A stretch of DNA of 64,000 bases from contig CAWFMT010000005.1 in the NCBI GenBank assembly GCA_963817075.1, forward strand, positions 558,001 through 622,000. Direction: 5' to 3'. Positions 15,414 through 24,862 of this stretch are shown in pieces. This DNA comes from DASPKM01 sp963817075 (GTDB lineage Bacteria > Bacteroidota > Bacteroidia > Chitinophagales > Chitinophagaceae). Position numbers and translations under genes: made by a program. Each line of letters starts with the position of its first letter. Within the stretch, counting starts at the first letter, position 1. Below the pieces are notes generated by a model that saw nothing but the letters and a program-made list of their open reading frames with translations, ran no database searches and was not told where the DNA came from.

Positions 15414-16577
15414 CTATACCTGGTATTCTGTCCATTTCTTATCTGATTGAGAAGACGCCACAACATTTTCGATGAATGCCATACCTCTGATGCCTTCTTC
15501 AACTCTTGGAAAATCAAGCATCTCTTTTGTTGGCTCTTTGCCATCCATTTTCGACATAATTGTCAATGCAAAATTTCGGTAGATATTTCCAAATGCTTCA
15601 AGGTAACCTTCAGGATGACCACCCGGTGTTCTGCAATTATGTGTAGCGAATGAGGAAAGCCTGTCGCCGTAATTTCCTCCTGCTCTCAATATCTGAGTAG
15701 GTTGATCCAACCATTTTACGATTAAAGTATTCGGTTCATGTTGAGCCCACTCCAATCCTCCTTTCTCACCATACACCCGGATCTTCAAGGCATTTTCTTC
15801 ACCTGCAGCAATCTGGCTCGCCATCAAAACTCCTGAAGCACCATTGTCGAATTTCAATAACACACCACCATCATCATCCAATGCACGGCCTTCTACAACA
15901 ATATTAAGATCTGCGCAAAGCTTTGTTATTTTCAAACCTGAAATATATTCTGCAATGTGAGCTGCATGCGTACCGATATCTCCCATGCATCCACTCTTCC
16001 CGCTTTTCTTCGGATCTGTTCTCCAGGCAGCTTGTGCGTTGCCTTCTCTCTCTGTCAACTTACTAAGCCAACCTTGTGGGTATTCAACATAGATCTTGCG
16101 AACCTTTCCCAATGCACCTCCCTGCACCATTGCCCTGGCTTGCTTTACCAATGGATAACCTGAATAAGTATGAGTAAGGCAAAGAACCAGTCCTGTTTCA
16201 TCCACTTTTTTCTTGAGTTGCTTTGCTTCGTCCAGAGTAAATGTGATTGGCTTCTCGATCACAACATTGAAACCATGGTCAAGGGCCATCACGGCCGGGG
16301 CAAAGTGTGCAAAATTTGGTGTTACGATAGTCACGAAATCAATTCGTTTATCTGCGGATAATTCGCTCTCCTTCTTTATCATTTCATCATAAGTAAGATA
16401 TGTTCTGTCTTCGGGAAGGAATAACGACCTGGCGGAATCCTTTGCTATTTCAGGATTGATGCTTAATGCACCGCAACTCAATTCTACCAACCCATCAAGA
16501 TTTGCGGCATGCCGATGAATGGCACCGATGAACGCATCTTTACCCCCACCGATCATACCCATTCTTAATTTTCTCAT
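15414..16577 (-). CDS. Gfo/Idh/MocA family oxidoreductase
   Basis: This 387-aa NAD(P)-dependent dehydrogenase begins MRKLRMGMIGGGKDAFIGAI, a Rossmann G-x-G-G-x(5)-G nucleotide site. The family core EKPITFTLDEAKQLKKK carries the catalytic-region Lys, followed by GDIGTHAAHIAEYI with the conserved Asp and His. No Tat leader is visible, so it is probably cytoplasmic. Family members oxidise inositols or glucosides, including C3 oxidation by DgpA-type enzymes. The 15309-15413 spacer contains a TTTGAAAATTTGAAAATTT run but no gene. Confidence 0.9.
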   Translation of the reverse strand: MRKLRMGMIGGGKDAFIGAIHRHAANLDGLVELSCGALSINPEIAKDSARSLFLPEDRTYLTYDEMIKKESELSADKRIDFVTIVTPNFAHFAPAVMALDHGFNVVIEKPITFTLDEAKQLKKKVDETGLVLCLTHTYSGYPLVKQARAMVQGGALGKVRKIYVEYPQGWLSKLTEREGNAQAAWRTDPKKSGKSGCMGDIGTHAAHIAEYISGLKITKLCADLNIVVEGRALDDDGGVLLKFDNGASGVLMASQIAAGEENALKIRVYGEKGGLEWAQHEPNTLIVKWLDQPTQILRAGGNYGDRLSSFATHNCRTPGGHPEGYLEAFGNIYRNFALTIMSKMDGKEPTKEMLDFPRVEEGIRGMAFIENVVASSQSDKKWTEYQV

Positions 16578-16663
16578 ACTCTAATTTTTAGACACGAATG
16601 TTGAAAAGATTTTTTCTCTTAATTCTTTAAGATCAAATTAAATGTTTCATGGAAGATTCCCGA

Positions 16664-17325
16664 TCAAAAGCTGATGCATTCCTTAAGATCTTTTTCAGTA
16701 TAGGCCTGACCGTATTGTTTCAACACGTCATCGGGAACACCATTCCATTTATTTGGTCGGTTTCCAACATACCCAAGGTCTTTAACCCCAATCTCTGAAG
16801 TATAGAATCCGGTTGCGGTAAGATTTCTCATCAGACTAAAAAATGCAACGCCTTGTCCCAATTCCGGTTTCGCTTTTTTGGGATATGCGATTTGATCAAC
16901 CATTGCGATGCGTTGTTTCTCATCACAATCCTTGAAAGACTTCTCATATTGCTTCATACATTGAATATCCAGCCATCTGAGCCCACCTCTCATTGGAGTT
17001 TGATGCTGTGGCATATCCTTCACGATGAATTCAATAAAATCAGGAACCTTGGCATCAGTGGCACTACCAGAAACTTCATCCTTAGGAATAATAATGTCAC
17101 TCAAAATTGCGATCGTAGCCATTTCATGTTCAGTGAAAAATTTATCAGCCATTAACTTCTCATCCCTCCCTTTTTCCTCAACTGACGGTCAAGAGTATTC
17201 ATCGGACTGGCTTCCTTTTTCACATCAGCATCACTTTTTTTGTCAGGATTTTTACAAGCTTCTACCAGCATGCCGGCAGAAATGCTTCCAATTGCTAAGG
17301 CTTTTATCGATTTCCTTCTGTCCAT
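16664..17325 (-). pseudogene. Gluconate 2-dehydrogenase subunit 3-like protein, frame broken once
   Basis: Two frames together encode one small GMC partner subunit. The first runs from ATG 17325 (MDRRKSIKALAIGSISAG, Tat-like RR and a lipobox-like VEAC) to a stop at 17153. The second, 16664-17152, holds the conserved body (FTEHEMATIAILSDIIIPKD, GFYTSEIGVKDLGYVGN). Reading EEKGRDEKLMADKF in the second frame joins them naturally, placing a one-base loss near 17180-17195. The intact paralogue at 26609 shows the expected shape. In glucoside/gluconate dehydrogenases this subunit carries the Tat signal for the catalytic subunit. Whether the break is biological or a sequencing error is open. Confidence 0.8.
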
Positions 17326-17369
17326 AAATTATTTTTTACCACGTATATGAATTACGTTCCTAATTTGAA

Positions 17370-19128
17370 TTATGCGGATTTAATGTTATTTTTCTTCAGC
17401 TCGTCAACAATGTGTTCGGTCGCCCTTAATGAAAGCGCAAGGATCGTCCAGGTGATATTCTTATCGGCCTGGGAAACAAACGGACCTCCATCAACAACAA
17501 AGAGATTTTTGCAATCGTGCGCCTGATTCCATTTATTCAGTGCTGATTTCTTTGGATCATTTCCCATGCGTACTGTTCCTGCTTCATGAATGATCTTGCC
17601 GGGATTTTCAAGACCATAATTATTCTTTTCGGTCATCATCACCCCAGGTGATCACTGGCTCCCATTTCATGCATGATCTCTTTGAAGGTTTCCTTCATGT
17701 GCTTCGCCTGCTTGATCTCATGATCACTCCATTTAACATTGAAGCGAAGCACAGGAATTCCATATTTATCTACCACGTTCGGATCAATTTCACAAAGATT
17801 GTGTTCATAAGCAATGGCTTCACCTCTTCCTGCCATACCCACTCCAGCTCCATAGAAATACCGGTAGTCTTCTTTCAATGATGCGCCATAGCCCCCTGCT
17901 TCTTTCTGTTTCCCTTGACGAGGTATTTTCCATTTTGATTTTCAATTCCAAATCCAAAACCATATGAAGGCTGGCCCATGCCGCCCCAATATTCAATATG
18001 ATATCCACGTGGAAAATCCAGTTTTTTATTATCCAGCCACCACGGAGTATAAACATGCATCCCGCCAACACCATCTTCATTGTATCTTTTTCTTCCGAAC
18101 AACTGTGGAAGAACGCCACCCATCGCAGCACCAGTAGAATCATGCAAATATTTTCCAACGACATTGCTTGAGTTGGCAATTCCATTTGGATGACGGGATG
18201 ATTTCGAATTCAACATCAGCCTTGCACTTTCGCAGGCACTGGCAGCAAGCATCACACTTTTACCATTCACCTGGTACTCCATCATATCATCTTTATTTAC
18301 ATATGAAACACCCGTTGCCAGTCCTTCATTATTGGTGATCACTTCGCGCGCCATCGCGTTGGTGATCACATCTACATTGCCAGTTTTAATTGCAGGATTA
18401 ATGAGTACTGAGGATGACGAGAAATCAGCATAAGCAACACTGCATGCACGACCGCATTGTCCACAAAAAATACATTCGCCTCTATCTTGGCATCATTTAA
18501 TTTTTTTGGTGAGAATGGAAAGTCGCGAAGGAATCACCGGAACCCCAGCATTCCCGTGGCAGCTTTCTTTATGAACAGTTCATGAAGTCGTGGCTTGGGT
18601 GGAGGAAGAAAAATTCCATCAGGTTCATTTTCGAATCCTTCCATTGAGCCAAAAACTCCGAGCAGTCTTATCGATCCGGTCATAATAAGGTTTGACATCT
18701 TCATATCCAATTGGCCAGTCATCCCCCAATCCATCGATACTTCTTCTTTTAAAATCTCTCGGACCAAACCGAAGCGAGATCCTTCCCCAATGGTTGGTTC
18801 TTCCACCAAGCATTCTCGCACGCCACCAATCCCATTTGGTTTCTCCACCCTGAGTATAAGGCTCACCATCAATATCCCATCCCCAATAGCATGCATCAAA
18901 ATCTCCGAATGGTCGGAATTTGGTGCTGGCTCCCCTTCGTGGTGATTCCCATGGATTTTTGAATTGAGTCACATTTGTTCGCGGATCATACATTGGCCCG
19001 GCTTCGAGCAAACAAACTTTCAATCCGGCATTTGCCAGAACAAATGCAGCCATTCCACCACCTGCACCAGAACCCACAATGATCGCGTCGTATTTTTTTG
19101 GTTGAACCTTTACCTGGAGATTTCCCAT
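17370..19128 (-). pseudogene. GMC oxidoreductase (copy 1), frame broken about six times
   Basis: Fragments in three frames reconstruct a single roughly 580-aa FAD enzyme starting MGNLQVKVQPKKYDAIIVGS at 19128. It shows VGSGAGGGMAAF (FAD site), GGRTNHWGRISLRFGP, a Cys cluster CIFCGQCGRAC, and the C-terminal IIHEAGTVRMGNDP with catalytic-region His. Breaks are near 18668, 18543-18546 (a G4 run), 18501-18507 (A7), 18487, 17900 and 17642-17645 (G4). Restoring each by one base gives uninterrupted family sequence, and two breaks compensate within about 20 bases. The gene lies beside its likely subunit-3 partner, which is broken too. Confidence 0.82.
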
Positions 19129-19211
19129 TTGCAGTTTATTAAAAAGAGAAACTAAATATAGTGGATTTTGAAATTTTGGGATTTTGAAATTTCGAGATTT
19201 GGAAATTAGAC

Positions 19212-19250
19212 TTAACCGCCAGGACACAAAGACGCAAGGTGCCGCGAAGA
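19212..19250. repeat. TTAACCGCC-family repeat, left arm, in the divergent promoter region
   Basis: TTAACCGCCAGGACACAAAG is followed by GACGCAAGGTGCCGCGAAG. It lies in the 180-bp gap between the divergent GMC copy 1 and MFS genes, next to an ATTTTGAAATTTTGG-type run. Confidence 0.75.
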
Positions 19251-19308
19251 ATGTTATATATATCGAAAAAAAAATTAGATTTACTGCTTAACCAACCCTG
19301 CCAACGAT

Positions 19309-20622
19309 ATGCCAGCCAACATCGACCGTAATAAACTATTTGTTGCATCCTGTCTTGCATTGCTTGTCACTTCTTTGTCTTTCGGAATACGCGCGGGAAT
19401 TCTTGATACTCTTGGAACTCAATTTGGTCTAAACAAAAGCGAACTTGGTACTATCGCGGCCACAGCCTTCTGGGGATTTCCCCTTGCTGTAATTATCGGT
19501 GGAATGATCGTGGATTCTCTTGGGATGAAACGACTTTTAGTTCTGGCTTTCATATTTCACCTTGCCGGTATTATCCTTACCATTTATGCAAGTGGTTACT
19601 GGTCATTATTCATCTCTACACTTCTGGTTGGAATCGCAAATGGAACCGTTGAAGCAGCCTGCAATCCATTAGTCACAGCTATTTATCCTGAAAATAAGAC
19701 CACCAAGCTCAATCACTTTCATTTATGGTTTCCAGGTGGAATCGTGATTGGCACACTCATAGTTTACGGTTATAACAAAGCAGGGATTGGGCCTTTGGGA
19801 GGTTTTGAGCCCTGGCAGATTCAGATGGCAACTATGATCATCCCTACTCTTATTTATGGTTACCTGTTTTCAAAATTGAAATTCCCTGTTACGGAGCGCG
19901 TAGCTGCTGGAGTTTCTACTGGAGAGATGTACAAGTCTCTCTTGAATCCGCTTTTCCTGTTTATGATAATCTGCATGTTTGGAACTGCCATCACAGAATT
20001 ATTTACCGGTCAATGGATCGACGTCTTATTGAGAAGTGTTACAGATAATGCATTGCTTGTATTGACCTTAACTACGGGAGTAATGGTAATAGGAAGAGGA
20101 TTGGCTGAACCCGTTGTACATCGCTTTTCTCCCCAGGGAGTTTTGCTGATGTCAGCAATACTTGCAAGTGTGGGACTATATATGCTTGGCAACACAGAAG
20201 GTAATATGCTATTTTTTGGAGCCCTCGTCTTTGGAATGGGAGTCTGCTATTTCTGGCCAACCATGTTGGGCTTCGTAGCTGAAAATCTTCCAAAAACAGG
20301 AGCAGTGGGATTGAATCTTATGGGAGGAGCCGGAATGTTCGCAGTTTCTTTGTATATGATCTTCATGGGTAAACATTATGATACGCTTCTGGCCGAAAAA
20401 CTTCCTTCCGGAGCCGATCTTAAAGTATATACTGAAGCCACTGCCGGAAGCCAGATGGCAATTGCGCTGGCTGATGCAAAGAGAGCTGCAGGCCCGGCTA
20501 TCATTAACACAACAATGGCCATTCCACTATTCCTGATCGTTGCCTTTGCGGGATTGGTTATTTACATGCGCGGCAGAAAGAAAGCCGATAGGCTGATGCC
20601 AACGCCAAGTGCTACCGTTTGA
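19309..20622 (+). CDS. MFS transporter (sugar-type)
   Basis: This 437-aa inner-membrane permease has about 12 hydrophobic helices, beginning LFVASCLALLVTSLSFGIRAG. The MFS loop 2-3 is represented by GGMIVDSLGMKRLL, and GTVEAACNPLVTAIYPENKT resembles the family containing fucose-type sugar symporters (NPL in TM5). It heads the plus-strand arm of the sugar-oxidation locus and is the likely importer of the sugar or keto-sugar product. No substrate-defining residues can be read with confidence. Confidence 0.88.
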   Translation: MPANIDRNKLFVASCLALLVTSLSFGIRAGILDTLGTQFGLNKSELGTIAATAFWGFPLAVIIGGMIVDSLGMKRLLVLAFIFHLAGIILTIYASGYWSLFISTLLVGIANGTVEAACNPLVTAIYPENKTTKLNHFHLWFPGGIVIGTLIVYGYNKAGIGPLGGFEPWQIQMATMIIPTLIYGYLFSKLKFPVTERVAAGVSTGEMYKSLLNPLFLFMIICMFGTAITELFTGQWIDVLLRSVTDNALLVLTLTTGVMVIGRGLAEPVVHRFSPQGVLLMSAILASVGLYMLGNTEGNMLFFGALVFGMGVCYFWPTMLGFVAENLPKTGAVGLNLMGGAGMFAVSLYMIFMGKHYDTLLAEKLPSGADLKVYTEATAGSQMAIALADAKRAAGPAIINTTMAIPLFLIVAFAGLVIYMRGRKKADRLMPTPSATV

Positions 20623-20742
20623 TCTTTTTTACCGGGCGAGAACTTAAATTTTCCTTTGAAAAAAATTTAGTTCCTGAACTTATCCATTTTCGTAATTTCC
20701 ACTTTCAACGTTTAACCATTTTTAGTCTAACGAAGCCTGCTC

Positions 20743-21972
20743 ATGAAATCCACCACCAGGTTACAGCTTTCTATAATGATGTTTCTTGAGTTCTTTATCT
20801 GGGGTTCCTGGTATGTGACCATGGGTACTTATCTCGATAAAGTTCTGGGTGCTTCAGGAGTTCAGGTAGGAGCCGCCTACTTCGCCATGGCTATTGCCAC
20901 CATCTTTTCTCCATTCTTTGTTGGCATGATAGCTGACAGATTTTTTTCAGCAGAAAAAGTTCTTGGTGTACTACATCTGATAGGAGCCGGACTGCTGTAT
21001 TATGTGACAACCGTTGATAACCCCAGTTCTTTTTATTGGATCATACTTCTTTATTCCCTGACGTATGCTCCAACTCTCGCACTTGTAAATTCAGTTGCCT
21101 TCAGGCAAATGAAGGATACTACCAAGGAATTTGCGGGGATCAGGGTTCTGGGAACTCTTGGATGGATCGCTACAGGTTGGTTGATCGATAAGGTTTTTAA
21201 AATTGAAGCTAACCAGTTAGCATTTACATTTAAGATGGCTGCAATTGCAGCTGTTGCTCTGGGTTTGCTCAGTTTTGGATTACCCAATACACCCCCTAAG
21301 GCAAAGGGAACCAAAACAACATTTGCACAGATTCTTGGAGCCGATGCATTTGTGCTTTTTAAGGATCGGTCATTTTTGGTTTTCTTTATTGCCTCCATTT
21401 TAATATGTATTCCACTTTCTTTTTATTATAGTCTTACTAATCTATTCCTTACAGAAGCTGGTATGGCAAATGCCACCAGTAATATGACATTTGGTCAATT
21501 CTCAGAAGCTCTCTTTATCTTATTGATACCGTTTTGTTTCAGACGATTAGGGGTGAAATGGATGATCGCAGTAGGAATGATTGCATGGTCATTGCGTTTT
21601 CTCTTCTTTGGATACGGAAACGCCGACTCTGGGATCTGGATGTTATATGCTGGAATCATCCTTCATGGTATCTGTTTCGATTTCTTTTTTGTAACCGGCC
21701 AGATATACACTGATAGCAAGGCAGGATTGAAGATCCAGAGTTCTGCCCAGGGAATGATCACGATGGCAACATATGGAATTGGAATGGGACTGGGAACCCT
21801 GTTATCAGGCTATGTAAAGGACTATTATACAGTGAACGATGTTGTTGGATGGAGAGAAGTATGGATGGTGCCGGCAGGAATTGCAGCAGTAGTCCTGGTA
21901 TTGTTTGTATTGTTATTTAAAGACAATAAAGTAATTGCAAAACCCGAAGTAGATCCTGTTGTGGCGGTATAG
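20743..21972 (+). CDS. Nucleoside:H+ symporter (NHS/NupG-like) family MFS permease
   Basis: This 409-aa permease of about 12 helices starts KSTTRLQLSIMMFLEFFIWGSWYVTMGTYL (opening residues quoted in part below 20: FLEFFIWGSWYVTMG). GIRVLGTLGWIATGWLID is the hallmark TM5 stretch of nucleoside permeases, and QIYTDSKAGLKIQSSAQG marks the TM9-10 region. Despite the family name, members beside carbohydrate genes in Bacteroidota may carry sugars. It follows the MFS gene by 120 bp and precedes a third TIM barrel on the same strand. Confidence 0.85.
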   Translation: MKSTTRLQLSIMMFLEFFIWGSWYVTMGTYLDKVLGASGVQVGAAYFAMAIATIFSPFFVGMIADRFFSAEKVLGVLHLIGAGLLYYVTTVDNPSSFYWIILLYSLTYAPTLALVNSVAFRQMKDTTKEFAGIRVLGTLGWIATGWLIDKVFKIEANQLAFTFKMAAIAAVALGLLSFGLPNTPPKAKGTKTTFAQILGADAFVLFKDRSFLVFFIASILICIPLSFYYSLTNLFLTEAGMANATSNMTFGQFSEALFILLIPFCFRRLGVKWMIAVGMIAWSLRFLFFGYGNADSGIWMLYAGIILHGICFDFFFVTGQIYTDSKAGLKIQSSAQGMITMATYGIGMGLGTLLSGYVKDYYTVNDVVGWREVWMVPAGIAAVVLVLFVLLFKDNKVIAKPEVDPVVAV

Positions 21973-22058
21973 GATTTTGCATCTTAATAAGTGTTAGAAA
22001 GATGATGGTTGATTAGGGCTAATTAGCCATTCACAATTCAACATATCAATTGAACGAT

Positions 22059-22949
22059 ATGGCACAAAATCAGAATCGGAGGAAGGTAATTAAAGACTTG
22101 ATGGTCGGAGGATCCCTCTTGGCGGGTGCCGCAAATATTTCATGGTCACAAAAAAAATCAATGGGTTTAACCATGAAAGGAAAAGTCAATCACTCTGTTT
22201 GCCAATGGACATACAATTTTATTTCATTGGAAGAATTGTGCAAGGCTGTTAAAGAGATTGGATTCAACGCTATTGATCTTATTGGACCAAAGGACTGGCC
22301 AATCCTGCAGAAGTACGGCATCTATTCTTCCATGTGCTATATAGCAGGAAAAGTGAGTCTTACTGAGGGATGGAATAATCCAAAATTCCATGATCAACTT
22401 GTTAAGGATTATGAAGAAGTAATACCCTTGATGGTGAAGGCTGGATACAAGAATCTGATTTGCTTTAGCGGTAACCGCAATGGCATGGATGACGAAACTG
22501 GTTTGAAGAATTGTACCGAAGGCTTGAAGAAGATTCTTCCCCTCGCAGAAAAGAACGGCATCATCATCCAGATGGAACTGCTCAACAGCAAGGTGAATCA
22601 TAAAGATTACATGTGCGATAAGACACCCTGGGGAGTTGAATTGTGCAAGAGACTGGGTTCTGGAAATTTTAAGTTGCTGTATGACATATATCATATGCAG
22701 GTTGACGAAGGAGACGTGATCGCAACTATCAAAAAGAGTCATGAATATATTGGGCATTACCATACCGCTGGTGTACCAGGTAGACATGAAATTGACGAAT
22801 CACAGGAATTATATTATCCTGCGATCATGCGGGCAATTGTAGAAACAGGCTTTAAAGGATATGTTGCGCAGGAATTTATTCCGACTGCAAAGGAAACGCC
22901 AGATAAAATATTAGCATTGAAGAAAGCGATAGAGATATGTGATGTATGA
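22059..22949 (+). CDS. Hydroxypyruvate-isomerase-like TIM barrel with exported-type leader
   Basis: This 296-aa sugar phosphate isomerase/epimerase-like barrel starts at ATG 22059 (MAQNQNRRKVIKDLMVGGS) rather than the TTG at 22050. The RRKVIK and hydrophobic stretch form a Tat-like leader. Conserved segments are SVCQWTYNFISLEELC, EIGFNAIDLIGPKDWP, GIIIQMELLNSKVNHKDY (metal Glu region), FKLLYDIYHMQVDEGD and YIGHYHTAGVPGRHEID. This pattern is close to hydroxypyruvate isomerase (Hyi), but export and context argue for a keto-sugar or glycoside substrate. It is followed 93 bp later by GMC copy 2. Confidence 0.85.
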   Translation: MAQNQNRRKVIKDLMVGGSLLAGAANISWSQKKSMGLTMKGKVNHSVCQWTYNFISLEELCKAVKEIGFNAIDLIGPKDWPILQKYGIYSSMCYIAGKVSLTEGWNNPKFHDQLVKDYEEVIPLMVKAGYKNLICFSGNRNGMDDETGLKNCTEGLKKILPLAEKNGIIIQMELLNSKVNHKDYMCDKTPWGVELCKRLGSGNFKLLYDIYHMQVDEGDVIATIKKSHEYIGHYHTAGVPGRHEIDESQELYYPAIMRAIVETGFKGYVAQEFIPTAKETPDKILALKKAIEICDV

Positions 22950-23042
22950 TCAGTTTCGGGTCACTATTATTTTACATTTTTAATTTTTCATTTTACATTT
23001 TCTAATAAACCGCCAATTAAATAAAAACACAAACTCATCTAT

Positions 23043-24721
23043 ATGGCTGAGAATAATTATGACGCGATTGTGGTTGGTTCAGGGATCAGTGGTGGCTGGG
23101 CTGCCAAAGAATTGACCGAAAAAGGATTGAACGTTCTGTTGCTGGAAAGAGGCAGGAATATCGAACATATCAAAGGATATGTAAATGCCAATAAGAATTC
23201 CTGGGAATTTCCGCATAGAGGTGGTCGTACCCAACAAATGATCAAGGATTACCCGGTCTTGAAGAGGGATTATCCGTTGAATGAAACAAACCTCGATTAT
23301 TGGGTAAAGGATAGTGAATCACCATATACTGAGCCTAAGAGATTTGATTGGTTCAGGGGATACCATGTAGGTGGACGTTCGCTCATGTGGGGTCGTCAAT
23401 CTTATCGCCATGGAGATATTGACTTTGAAGCAAATGGTAAGGAAGGAATTGGAGTCGATTGGCCTATCAGATATAAAGACATTGCACCCTGGTATGATTA
23501 CGTGGAAAAATTCGCAGGAATAAGTGGAAGTAAAGAAGGACTTGCTGTTCTTCCTGATGGACAATTCCAACCACCAATGGAATTGAACTGCGTGGAGAAA
23601 GATGTGGCTGATCGCCTCAGAAAGCATTACAATGATCAACGCCGGTTAATCATCGGAAGAGTTGCAAATATCACCGTACCACTTCCAGGAAGAACCAATT
23701 GTCAATACAGGAACAAGTGCTGGCTTGGTTGTCCTTTCGGAGCATATTTCAGTACACAATCATCTACGCTTCCGGCGGCCATGAAAACAGGCAAGCTTAC
23801 ATTGAGACCATTCTCAATTGTGACCAAGGTGGTATACGATAAGGATAAGAAAAGAGCTTCAGGTGTTGAAGTGCTGGATGCAGAAACTAACCAGACTTAC
23901 ACATTCAATTCCAAAATAGTTTTCCTCTGCGCTTCAGCGTTGAACACAGCCTGGGTATTAATGAATTCAGCTACTGATGTTTGGCCTGGAGGATTGGGAA
24001 GTTCCAGTGGTGAATTGGGACATAACGTAATGGATCACCATTTCCGCTGCGGTGCAAATGGACAGGTTGAAGGGTTTGATGATAAATATTTCTACGGAAA
24101 ACGTCCTACAGGTTTCTATATCCCCAGGTTCAGGAATGTTGGCAGCGATAAGAGAGACTATGTTCGCGGATTTGGGTATCAGGGAGGCGCGGGAAGAAGT
24201 GGATGGGGAAGAGAAATTGCTGAACTCAGCATCGGTGCAGAATTGAAAAATGCATTGACAGAGCCAGGTGGATGGAATATCGGAGCAACGGCTTTCGGAG
24301 AAATACTTCCTTATCATGATAATTTCATTGCACTTGATAAAGAGAAAAAAGATAAGTGGGGATTCCAGTTCTTTCCTTCAATTGCGAGATCAAGGAAAAT
24401 GAATTGAAGATGCGCAAGGACATGATGGATGATGCCAAGGAAATGCTTGAAGCATGTGGTGTTAAGAATGTAAACACTTTTGATTCAGGTTACTTCATGG
24501 GGCAGGGCATTCATGAAATGGGAACGGCAAGAATGGGTAAGGATCCCAAGACCTCGGTGCTGAATGGGCACAACCAGGTTTGGGATGCTCCAAATGTATT
24601 TGTAACTGATGGTGCTTGCATGGTTTCTGGTGCTTGCGTTAATCCATCGCTTACTTATATGGCCCTTACTGCAAGAGCAGCGGATTATGCTGTGGATGAA
24701 TTGAAGAAGAATAACATTTGA
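23043..24721 (+). pseudogene. GMC oxidoreductase (copy 2), one frame break near 24361
   Basis: A 454-aa frame (23043-24407) continues in another frame (24356-24721) to give one roughly 560-aa FAD enzyme. It shows VVGSGISGGWAAKEL (FAD), GGRSLMWGRQSYRHGD, a Cys cluster NCQYRNKCWLGC and C-terminal HEMGTARMGKDPKTSVLN with NPSLTYMALTARA. Comparison with copy 3 shows the single cause: TGGGGATTCC here should read TGGGGAATTCC (one A absent at 24361-24363), restoring KWGIPVLSFNCE. Everything else is intact and motifs are conserved. The sister gene at 24863 is very similar along its length, so they are a recent tandem duplication. Confidence 0.88.
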
Positions 24722-24862
24722 GAAAATTTGAGAATTTGAAAATTTGAGAATTGGATCTTTAGATTTTTGAAAACAACCCATTCGGTACTCAACTATCAAA
24801 CATTCAAACGTTCAAACACTCAAACTTTCAATAAAGCATTCGTCTCTGTTTTATGAATAGTC

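Noticed and set aside
16664..18670. Programmed frameshifting in the GMC genes
   Set aside because: Breaks are many, of both signs, not at consistent slip heptamers, and partly compensate each other; indel error or decay explains them better.
22224..22787. A 187-aa antisense frame
   Set aside because: A shadow of the TIM-barrel gene at 22059 without start context or motif.
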